Positions 1 to 9,192 of a stretch of DNA of 30,340 bases are shown one piece after another. The position numbers were made by a program, and so were the translations under genes. How positions within the stretch are numbered: position 1 is the stretch's first letter; every line of letters starts with the position of its first letter. The notes beneath the pieces are model-generated. The model saw nothing but the letters and a program-made list of their open reading frames with translations, ran no database searches and was not told where the DNA came from. The DNA comes from Saccoglossus kowalevskii (Eukaryota; Hemichordata; Enteropneusta; Harrimaniidae), in NCBI RefSeq assembly GCF_000003605.2, contig NW_003155758.1, positions 12,032 through 42,371 of the forward strand, written 5' to 3'.

Positions 1-3000
1 TATTTTTTTAGGTGATTGGAAGGTATTGAAGTAGTCACGGCGGCGAATAGTGCAAGTCGTGAGCAAATGTGATTTCCACTAGAAGAGCGCATTGGATTGT
101 GGGAATATCTATGTTTATCAACACAAATGTCGCACATGCGCAGCGCGATGACTGCCGCCCTTTAAGTTTGAGATAGAAATTTCAGTGAATGTTACCCGGC
201 CCGGTATATAGCGAAATGATTCAAATTCATTGAAAATAGTCGCAAGTCTTCAAATGTTTTTGCATTTATTGAGATGACGCAAGAACCATGAATTTCGCGC
301 AAGGTCCAATCGAATTGCATATTTGGGGTGAGATACCGAAAATATCCAATGTGTTGTACAATCACCTAAACCTAAGTTCGGTTCATGGAAGTTTTAAATT
401 ACAGTAAACAGGAATAGTTGGGCAGTTCCATATATGGAACAAAGTGATTTCTCGCTTAAAAATCGCAACTCTTGACCCCGCGACACAGCGAATGTGAATC
501 ATGCGTCATTAAAACGACGCCACACCGCACATTTCATTCAGTGTATGAATCTTCGGCGAATATTTTAAGTCATGCATTAACATTAACCACACAGTTTTAT
601 TTTGCGCTATAAAGTTTATTTTTCAAAGGAAATTCAATTGAAGACTACCACAGTATTGTAATGATATGTTCATTTGTGATTCACGTGACGTTATGACGTA
701 GTTCCATAGGAAGGTCCTGACAAAGACGTATATCACGAAGTTGTGTTATTATATATAAAAGGAACTACTATTATATGTTATTGACAAAATATCGTTTTTG
801 CAAATTACGGCACAGGCATTGTATTATTCATCTAAACGTGATGATTATCAGAGAATTTTTTGTAAACGCCTATTGAGTAATATTTTGAATTAACTTTGCG
901 ATGATAGTTCGTGGTATGCAGGTAATGTTAGATACCTTTGTCAGAATCTTCACCTGTCAAGGTTTGTTTATTCGGCATTCGGCCATCTCCTCACCATTAT
1001 ACCTTTCGGCAACTCTGATTGGGTGCATGTTCTTGACGCGCTTCCAATCAGATCTGCGTATTTTACCGCCATCTATCGGCAGAATCAATATGTTTAGTTT
1101 ACATCGAGTTTACAAAATTATGCGATTTAGACAACGCTTGTCGGATGAGTAATCCTATTTAATTATGGTTCATGGTAAAGTCATCAATAAGAGGTTCGAT
1201 TTAAGAATTAAATATTCTTGTTTTGCAGTAGTTAACGTTCAGTTACGACAGAATAGGACGGTCTGCAACAAATGTTGAGGACCATTTTGTTGAAATTCTT
1301 TCAAATGGTAATTTGAACTCAATCGTTAAAATAATGATCACATTCAATGTATACCGTCATGAAAAACAGCGTGCGTGAAACAAAGAGTTGATTCGTCGCG
1401 TCATTGTTCTTAGTGGCGTCTATAAACAGTGGTGAGTTTTCAATTGCCCCTATTCATTGTATGGCAGATAATAAAATGTAACAAAACCCAAAAAATGCCG
1501 TTGATGAGTACAAGCCACCTAACAGTCGGATGTCGGTATGGTTGCTACTGTAAATCGAGATTTCTAAAAAAATCAATATACCTATGTTAAATGGCGACTT
1601 CTTATGAAATGAATGGTCACATAAGGTACCATCAAGGAATATTGCTGAATTCTTCTGTTAGAAGCACAGTTCAGCGCCATAATATCTAGATTTGTGACGT
1701 AGTAGTGACAAAGGTGTCGAATACAGCATCCATCTAATTGTCATTCCGACAGTTAGAATGACAAGACGGAGATCAATCAATTGAGCTGACAATAATTACG
1801 GAGCGCGTATTGCACTCTAACATATTATTTTAATTTATTATTTTTAATTTAAAAAAAATCTGATTATCATCTCAAGAAAACTATCTAATTTATCTTAGGC
1901 TTGACTAAATTAAACTTATGCACTCACATTAAAAAGTTTGTCCTCTTCCGTAACGTATTAATCAGACGTACTAATAGTGTAACCCAAAATCCTCTTTATT
2001 GTTTCGATACCGTAAAGCACGTATTACGTCACATACAAAGAATGCTGGGATATTCATCTGACAACTTTCTCTTCCGGTTAATGTTTCGTGGACGGGTGTC
2101 ATTTTCGTATTTATCTCTAATTAACAATTGGGGTGAAGTTTTTAGCCGAATACGCACACCCAAGGAGAAAATATGAGGGGGTCAACAATACCGTGAGTTT
2201 TAACCAGCCATTGAGATTTATTTGCCAACGTCGAGACGCGATTGTTTTTCACAAGGCAGCTGACCAATAAAGCCAAAAGTGTTGAATATTGACCCTGACC
2301 GTGGGTGAATACATAGTTTTCACTATAGTTAAAATACTGGGGCATGTGACACTGTTTTGACTCCCATTTTCATGATCCAGCCGATCGATTTGTCGGCAAA
2401 TTTTAAGTATTTCAGCAAAATTTATGCAATTTTTTGCCAAAAAACGTATTTTTTTCAGTCATTGCGCCCTCAACGTCCAGTTTTCAACTGGCTGCAAAGC
2501 ACTGCCACACAACATCCCCGTGAGTATCTCTCTAAGTTTTCATGCATGACACGTGTGTGCATTTTGACCAATCATCGTGTCAACAATGACTTAATATTTA
2601 TCGCAGATGTGGTATAACGATTAGCGCGTCCATCTGTCTAACAGAACATGTAATAGACTAGCATACATTCTCTTGTTTGTTTTTGTTTTTGTGAAAGTTT
2701 CAAAGTACAGCAAATAAGCGAGCGAGTTATCGCCACACTTACACTAATTTAAAATTGTCCCAGGTAGTATTTGTCAATGATTGTAGAACATCTTTTTTTT
2801 TTTATTATAGAGTTCACCGTGTCACGTGTTCACTGTCACTCGCGACATTGTTTTTATTTCTACCACGTGATTATTGCGTTTGAAGGTCAGACGGAATTAT
2901 TTCATATATACAAACAGATATGCAGAAATATTTTACATACACCTCCTCGTGTCTACGGTTTAATCGAAAAAAATCTAATAAAATTATATTATATGTATTT

Positions 3001-5179
3001 GTAAATAAGTTTCTATATTAACTACAAACGTGGTCGAACTGGCGAGATCTGATGACCACTCGTTACGTTGACTCTGTAGTAAAGCAATGTGACATTTGTA
3101 CGTCGACCCACAATTCACTTGCACAGTGAATTTTATGAATTATGGCGATAATCGCCAAGAAAACGGCAACCATAAAAAAACAGGTTAAACTATAGGATGC
3201 TTCACAGCCGATAATTGTATAATATGATTCCAATATACGTATTAATAATGACGCGTTTCCATCATGATGAATACCGGAACCCTTTCATGAACATTACGTA
3301 ACGTGATCATCCTCCGTAACAACGACAAAACCGGGCAGACTATCACAATATAGTAATAGAAATAATTTATTTCACTTTAGATCGCAAACGGCCAATTGAA
3401 AATACATACAAACTAATACTCAACACAGTATTCACGTTTAAAGTAAACAGTACAACTGCGCAATCTTTCCAATACAACCTGGCTGGTTATGTTTATTGTT
3501 TTCTGAAAAGTCGCATACTTTCAACGTTGTTTGTAATTTCGAAGTCAGACTCAGGTGCCTTCACGGGTGCAGCTTAAAAGGGCGGTGGCCGGCGGCGACT
3601 CCTTCGATACTTTTCAATCACCTACTCGTTGATCTGCGCAGCCACAGTCCCTCAACTGTGGATGGACTAGGGCGCAGCCCATATCTCTGGTATGCGTGGC
3701 ACGACGACCATACTGAGAGATTTTTTTCCCGACTAGTTGAAAGTGATGTTTATGAAAATTATCATGACTCTGGTTTAAATATCGAACCCACACCGGACTG
3801 CTACACAACAGTGACCAATCATATATCTATTTGCGTCATTTACATAAGTATAATACACAATTTATATGATCTACCAATCACAGGCGCGAGTCGTCGCGTT
3901 ACGTTGTGAATATGTTCTCAATATGTTGCGAAAGAGATGCGATATTTATTACCATATTCGACTTTTCCAGTGAGTTGCGCCCTCTAGTGTCAACGACGTA
4001 GAAATGTGAAAGCAATAGCAACGTTAGTCTAAGCTAAACTCACCACAACGCACACTTGCACAAGGTAAGGTTCATGTCAGGTGCGACAAAAGCAGACTAT
4101 AATTTCACATTAGATTATATTACCACTAATTCTAAAATAAACTAAATAGGAAAAAACTTAATTAGGCTTCTACATCTGCGAAATGTTGACATAGGCTGTA
4201 AAAAACTTGATATTATTGCTCATATTTACTGCTAAAATAAAAATAATGGTTTACAGTTTACAAAGTTTGAATGATTCGTTAGAAAGAATGAATAAATACG
4301 CTTTAAATTAATAGTGCGTCCATGTACTTTATAACGCATGCACATTTACGACGTAGTTTCTACATAATATTATTTATAATATTAGCTGCGAACATGCGGT
4401 TATTAACCGTGCCACGAATAATATTTGTGGTGAATCCAATGTGCCCTCACGTTTCACTTTGGAATGTGTTCTTGTTTCAATCATGGTGGCATTATATCTA
4501 CACAAAGTGTGTCTATTGTGCTGCACAGCATATGTGTAAGGGGGTAATCGGTGTGTTTTACGCTACAGTGAATTGTTTATACTGCTATAGCAAAGCCATG
4601 TGTTATACTCAAACAACCCACGATTTCGAAGCGAGATTTTAAACAGAGTGTAAAACGAGGACGCCATATCATAACGCCGCCCTCATAGATTCGTGTGTAT
4701 TATCTACAAGATTTCGTAAAATAAAATAAAGATTTTACATTTTATATGTTATTGAATTTTCAATAGCCACATGAAGTACAAATTACGTTCGGTGTTGCCC
4801 CCTACCACCACCACCACTTCCCAGTGACACCCGTATTCTGTCCGTCGTCCGACTGTATAGCCGAACATTTTTACCTTGATTTCTTCGTTGAAATGTATGT
4901 TATTTCCCTGAATTATGGGTAGAATTATTGAAATAATCCCCAAGGATTGTGAATGACAAAAGTACAGGCGATAGAGTTGATATCGACTTAGTCTTGAATT
5001 GTTAAATCGTGTGTGAATGTATCATAATCTTTGTTAGGATAAAGTGTAGTGACACAAAACGCACCAGTCGTGATGATTCGGTATCAATCGTATTGATTCG
5101 GCATCTCTCGGTAACCCTGTGATTTGTTGAGGGACTGTGATTCAGCCGGGTCAATGGACCGGTTAGGGTTAGTTCAATT
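1..5179. other. CpG-normal non-coding region
   Basis: No gene is recognised. CpG is frequent (17 in the first 300 bases). Open frames at 901-1152, 3496-3909 (137 codons, the longest in the window) and 4322-4642 show no known domain, no conserved-looking motif and no convincing splice signals. Recognisable sites are a CArG-centred palindrome at 425-440, several CACGTG hexamers (682, 2550, 2823, 2864), a small hairpin near 3641-3661 (CCACAGT/ACTGTGG) and a (TTAGGG)2-like run at 5161-5172. Confidence 0.6.
425..440. promoter_or_regulatory. Palindromic CArG box
   Basis: The bases GTTCCATATATGGAAC form a perfect 16-bp palindrome centred on CCATATATGG (428-437), an exact match to the SRF/MADS-box consensus CC(A/T)6GG. 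The same core occurs in the dispersed repeat at 8970. Whether it is bound cannot be told from sequence. Confidence 0.35.
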
Positions 5180-5185
5180 ATCACA

Positions 5186-5335
5186 GACGTCTGCGGGCAC
5201 CTTCCGATATCCTTTAAACACAGTCACTCTCCTAGTAGAGTGACTGTGCTTTAAATGACTTTGTTCAGACAAATAGATCTGTGCCACATGGTCGGCACAT
5301 GCATCCATCGCGATGGATTGGGTGCAGCTGTCGGA
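5186..5335. repeat. Cluster of palindromes and a long hairpin
   Basis: Four self-complementary elements lie within 150 bases: CAGACGTCTG near 5185-5195; a hairpin at 5213-5255 with a 12-bp perfect stem (CACAGTCACTCT / AGAGTGACTGTG), loop CCTAGT, extended by TTTAAA/TTTAAA past one bulged C; GTGCC/GGCAC at about 5281-5298; and the perfect 16-bp palindrome ATCCATCGCGATGGAT at 5303-5318. The hairpin is too short for a usual miRNA precursor. No terminal repeats or target duplication were found that would define a transposon. Confidence 0.55.
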
Positions 5336-5340
5336 TCTGG

Positions 5341-7090
5341 TGGTCACGTCTTAGCAGCATAGTACTATTAGGCCAATTGAAATGCGTTAATTTCACTCTT
5401 TTTGAGATACGATGTCAAGAACCCCGGAAGTACGTTGACGACACGGTCTAACCACTGCGGTGCTCACAGTCATTAAATTAGATATCATATTACAAAATCA
5501 TATATGTACATAATCTGAATACATTACTTGTATACAAATTATTATAAGTTTTTTAAACGAATTTCATTATTTGCATTTGTAACCGTTTATTCGTTTCAAT
5601 TAATAACTTTGTCAGCTTTGTCAACTATACGCCGCTGCGTATATTAACGTGAATGTAAGTTAATTAATTACTCAGCACAGTTTCAGGAACTAAATTTTTT
5701 GTGTATTGTAAGAGAATCTTTATTCGAAAAAAATAGGAATCCATATATAATGGCGAACCATTAAAACAGAGACCAATTTAATATTCAATATTTATTATGA
5801 GATGTAAGTCATTGCTGTCATAGCTGAGTCAGTAATCTAACTGTGAAGTCGTGATGAAATATATTGCAGTAAGTGCGCATATACAGTAATGTAATGAGGA
5901 TGGTGGTACTAGTGGTGATTGTTTCCAACGGTGCTATGGATAGAAAGACCAGGTAGACGGATCAACTTGAAGATGATGCAACTAGGTGGTGATAATATAA
6001 CAATAATTGGAGTGTAGGATCAAATAAAGTACCCCACACCAAAAACGTCTTGGTCCAACAATTTTATTCTAGTAAATAATAAATAATGTGAATAAATGCC
6101 TATTTGGACGATAAAACCGCATTTCTGGTTTGTGTGTGACATCAGTAACCAATTACTTATCATAACTTTGGTATAAAACCAATTAAATGTGTTCATAATT
6201 ATTGAAACCATTAACTCACGCACGAATTCCGACATAATGAATTCGATATGCATAACGAAATGGTGACTAGTGTTTTGTTCATAACAGAAATCCAACAGTA
6301 CTTGTCCATTGCAGTGTACTGGGGCACTATAATAATAGACGGTCCATAGTAATAGACTAGTACCTGCTGGTCTTATAACGGAGACTGCACTGTTTCAGTG
6401 CAGAAGAATTTGCACGATAAAATGAATAGATGACAGCAAGTTCCTTGTGACAAATCACAGTTGTCCTTTGCTTTACTTTCTTTTTTAAACGTTGTCATGG
6501 GTATCACAGTTCAGTGACGCAATACTGACGTCAATAAATTGTGTTCCCATACGATTTGTAACTATTTACCTAAATTCGATAAACTGTCAGCAATTTTGAT
6601 TTTTTTTAACCAGTGACTCAACTAGTTATTTCGATGATTAAGGAATGCTCCTTATACGTGTACCATTTATTTCGGTGACCGCGTTGGCAATTTGTTAATT
6701 AGTTTTGGACCCGTATTCACGACGACTTAGCTGAGATATTTGGACAGTCTTCTTTTTCTCAATTTTGAATTTATAATTTGGAGAAATGGAGATAATTTAC
6801 GACGATTTATCCCGATACATGTCAATCTATTATATACATCTCGAACGATTTAGAATATTACAATTTCTACACGTATTTACGTCGATTTAGCAAGCCATTC
6901 TGGTGAACTAAGTTGTGTACTCAAATTGTAAAATAAACAGGAACAGGCTTTCTACTTCAGTTCATTGTAGCCGTTTTGACATACTGTAGTACTTTATTTT
7001 AGCTATTAAGGGGGAACCTGCGCACGCGCGGGGACAACGGACACTGAAAACGAAATACCTCGTAAGTGGTCATTTGTTTGTAAACAACAT
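5341..7090. other. Non-coding stretch
   Basis: No coding evidence. It includes a small perfect hairpin at 6385-6403 (CTGCACTG TTT CAGTGCAG), a CRE-like TGACGTCA near 6527, and at about 6709-6890 a segment whose start (GGACCCGTATTCACGACGAC) resembles ends of common miniature elements. I could not find a matching opposite end, so I do not call it an element. Confidence 0.5.
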
Positions 7091-7095
7091 GTAAA

Positions 7096-7170
7096 ATAAT
7101 AATAATAATCTTTATTTCATAATCGTATCCTTATTTGGATATTGACAAAAAACTGAGGAAGTAACAAAAT
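7096..7170 (-). mobile_element. Possible 3' tail of a non-LTR retroposon (minus strand)
   Basis: Read on the minus strand, an AATAAAG polyadenylation-type signal is followed directly by an (ATT)n microsatellite. Non-LTR elements of the CR1/L2 type often end this way. No reverse-transcriptase reading frame is visible to the right, so at most a short dead 5'-truncated copy is present. An ordinary microsatellite is the alternative. Confidence 0.3.
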
Positions 7171-7369
7171 GGAAGCACTAACATATGCATGAACGCCTAG
7201 CGCATGCACAGGTGACGACTCCTCGCTATAATACTAGTATTCGCTATTTTGTGTGAAGCTTACTTTCACTGATTTTTGATAAATTTGGGTGTAAAATATG
7301 GAAAACACTATTAGTTGAAATATGGTCATACATATAGTATGGGTGCCAGAATCCTGTCCCATTGGTTAA

Positions 7370-7394
7370 CCCCCCCCTCTCTCTCTCCCTCTCT
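7370..7394 (+). repeat. C and CT-rich microsatellite
   Basis: A run of eight C followed by imperfect (CT)n, giving a pure pyrimidine tract of about 25 bases. Simple sequence; no function inferred. Confidence 0.8.
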
Positions 7395-7646
7395 ACTGCA
7401 GTCTGTATTTGCTGCTAAGATTATGTCTTTAACCAAGTAGATATATTTGTAACGTCGTAAAGAATGAGACATTCACACTTTCACTGTAGAAACAGTTATA
7501 GCACGTGGGAAAAATGTATAAATGTCTTCGAGATTAGCGTGCTACATATATCAGCCAATCAACGCCATGATCACACACTGGCATCGGTGGCAAAGATCTA
7601 GCAGCAGATTCAGACGTGTGCAGGAGAGGAAACAACGTATACTCAA

Positions 7647-7912
7647 CAGTGTTCTCCACAAATAAAATTTGAAGAGGGGCGCTAATTTGCATATAATTAG
7701 CATATTTAATTTGCATATAATTAGCATACTAATCAAACATTTCAAAGGAAATTCTTAGCCCTTTTATATTTACATCAATTAAATACTGTGTACAGTACAA
7801 GTACTATATTAATGTTCTTGAACTATTTTGATGAATAAGTTAAACCACTTGATGTGTAAAAAAAATATCAACTTTGAAGAGGGGCGCTTAATCCCCTCGT
7901 GGAGAGCACTGA
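7647..7912. mobile_element. Non-autonomous hAT-like miniature element
   Basis: The left end CAGTGTTCTCCAC (7647-7659) and right end GTGGAGAGCACTG (7899-7911) are inverted repeats matching at 12 of 13 bases. The 8-mer ATACTCAA lies directly outside the left end (7639-7646) and again at 7913-7920, one A beyond the right end. It fits the hAT target-site pattern nTnnnnAn. Ends beginning CAGTG and 8-bp duplications are hallmarks of the hAT superfamily. The motif TTTGAAGAGGGGCGCT occurs near both ends. At about 266 bp with no transposase frame it would depend on a transposase made elsewhere. A second right end of the same type lies at 8037-8049. Confidence 0.6.
7683..7730 (+). repeat. 24-bp tandem duplication with POU/homeobox-like sites
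   Basis: Two near-identical 24-base units begin at 7683 and 7707. Each holds ATTTGCATA (octamer/POU-like) and ATAATTAGCA (homeodomain-core-like). The pair sits inside the hAT-like miniature element starting at 7647, so it is likely internal structure of that element. Site function is speculative. Confidence 0.55.
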
Positions 7913-8049
7913 ATACTCAACTAACAATACAATGTATTTGATCGGGGCGGGAAATGTGAATGCAGGGCGCTTGTTGACCGATGCAGGGCGCACGACTTCT
8001 CATGCAGGGCGCTGCGCCCTGCTATAAAAACCCCTCGTGGAGAACACTG
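7913..8049. mobile_element. Partial second hAT-like element end with GCAGGGCGC repeats
   Basis: The segment ends in CCCCTCGTGGAGAACACTG, almost the same as the right end of the neighbouring element (CCCCTCGTGGAGAGCACTG). Its last 13 bases are perfectly inverted relative to 7647-7659. It carries GCAGGGCGC three times and closes with a perfect palindrome GCAGGGCGC-T-GCGCCCTGC at 8004-8022. CTCAA is present at 7642-7646 and 8050-8054. It is either the outer end of a nested pair sharing the left terminus, or the remnant of a separate copy that lost its left end. Confidence 0.45.
8023..8030 (+). promoter_or_regulatory. TATA-like box beside a GC-rich palindrome
   Basis: TATAAAAA follows the GCAGGGCGC palindrome with no gap. 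The arrangement resembles a core promoter, but it is within a mobile-element fragment and no coding sequence follows. Probably coincidental. Confidence 0.15.
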
Positions 8050-8070
8050 CTCAATAATTAATCCCAGTTG

Positions 8071-8160
8071 TAGATAGATAGATAGATAGAATTTTTTATT
8101 TGGAACGTACCAATGAAAACTTGAGTAAAGTCCAAAAATAACAATAACAAAATAAAACAT
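8071..8160 (-). mobile_element. (TAGA)n tract with possible retroposon tail
   Basis: (TAGA)5 at 8071-8090 is followed by ATTTTTTATTTGG. On the minus strand this is AAATAAAAAATTC then (TATC)n, the layout of polyadenylation-like signal plus microsatellite seen at 3' ends of some non-LTR elements, and similar to 7096-7170. The minus-strand frames upstream (8058-8436) show no reverse-transcriptase motif. The microsatellite is certain; the retroposon call is weak. Confidence 0.35.
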
Positions 8161-8514
8161 TCAGAACAACAAAAACTTACAGTATGAATACATATCAAGA
8201 ATATAGAAAATAAATTTTGCAAAAATGCTAAGAATGAAAAAATCATTGTAAGATAACATCCCGGTACGGTGATGACTTCGGTCCCCCTTATGATTTTCAT
8301 GCCATGTCCCGTATCTAAATATGTGCAAATAACCCCAAATATCGGTGAGGAATACAATTACCATGTTCACATGTGTGCAATAGTTGACTAACTTGTAACA
8401 ATCATTATCAGTAGTTTTAATTGGTTCAGTGTTCATACGTATATAAAGACTAAAATAAGCCTGCTTTGTTATCGGCCGCCATGTTTCTTTAAATTACTTG
8501 CAAAGAATGGAACT

Positions 8515-8720
8515 CCAGCGCGAGGCTGGCATTGAGGACGTGCTTTTAAGGAGGCTTTATTGTTCACACATGTTAAAGCCGTTTCTGTAAGAACGGGTGC
8601 CGGTCGAGACTTAAACTAACTCGGCGTGGAGCCGGCTTATCGTGTTCACACGTGTATCAAACACCGGCTTCACTATAAAGCTGGCCTCCAAGCCGTTTTT
8701 GGCACAAGTGTGAACACGGT
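8515..8720. repeat. Foldback-type segment with repeated TGTTCACAC motif
   Basis: TGTTCACACA occurs at 8561, CGTGTTCACAC at 8641-8651 and its exact reverse complement GTGTGAACACG at 8708-8718. GCCGGCTT/ACCGGCTT and AAGCCG motifs recur between them. The arrangement suggests a degraded foldback or miniature element, but clear termini and target duplication were not found. Confidence 0.35.
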
Positions 8721-8873
8721 ATTATTTTAGTACAAGAAATTGTCTCATTTATAATGAATATACGCAGAATAAATTGTCGATTTGTCTGTATAATTCCCAT
8801 CGGGATTAACGACATGACAATGCTAACGTAATCTCTGTATTTGTATATAGGTCGAGTCTGACTACAATCTGAC

Positions 8874-9192
8874 GTCACGGTAGAGATTCCGGTCTTTGGC
8901 GTACAATCTGATCAATTTTGCAGTATTGCACTGGGTATTTTCATCCTACCATATTAGGAAATGCGAATTCCATATATGGAGCGATTACCCGCCAGCCGAC
9001 CCGCGTAAGTATCCTCAAATAATAAAAACAAACATGGCAGCCCCAGGGTTTGACCGGACCCATACAAAGAAGTTAACTCAATCTGTTCTAAACTGTTTGT
9101 ATTTCGGCCTTTCCGTCGCGCATCGGTCGATACTTCCGCTGTACTGTCTTCGTGCATACTTTTCGGTATTCTCGTAATACCCTCATAGTATT
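8874..9192 (+). repeat. Dispersed promoter-like repeat, copy 1 (two CArG boxes)
   Basis: This block is co-linear with 23160-23440. The best-conserved part runs from about 8913 (CAATTTTGCAGTATT) through CATCCTACCATATTA, GAAATGCGAATTCCA and AATAATAAAAACAAACATGG to about 9100; a shared AATACCYTCA motif near 9176-9190 suggests the similarity reaches the end. It carries CCATATTAGG (8949-8958) and CCATATATGG (8970-8979), both exact SRF-type CArG boxes. Downstream is an ATG in a strong context (ACAAACATGGC, about 9034) with an open frame to 9177. The two copies differ there by single-base indels, so the frame is not conserved and the unit is probably non-coding. It could be a retroposon or a duplicated promoter. 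CpG is retained. Confidence 0.6.
8949..8979. promoter_or_regulatory. Paired CArG boxes, 21-bp spacing
   Basis: CCATATTAGG and CCATATATGG begin 21 bp apart, about two helical turns. Both match CC(A/T)6GG. The second copy of the repeat keeps the spacing, with one perfect and one degraded box. SRF-type binding is inferred from the consensus only. Confidence 0.4.

Noticed and set aside
289-328. Possible mini exon ATGAATTTCGCG... followed by GTGAGA
   Set aside because: Only about 13 codons, no other gene evidence nearby.
3496-3909. Longest open frame (137 codons, plus)
   Set aside because: No recognised domain, no convincing start or splice context, and a translation that looks like CpG-rich non-coding DNA; not called as a gene.
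3644-5140. 14-base inverted match CACAGTCCCTCAAC between 3644 and 5127
   Set aside because: A match of this length is expected by chance in 30 kb and flanks do not extend it.
5938-6000. Possible reverse-transcriptase C-terminal motif
   Set aside because: A resemblance to LINE end motifs required frameshifts and stops; not supported.
8900-9177. Open frame MAAPGF... in the CArG repeat copy 1
   Set aside because: Copy 2 differs by single-base indels and stops after about six codons, so the frame is not conserved.
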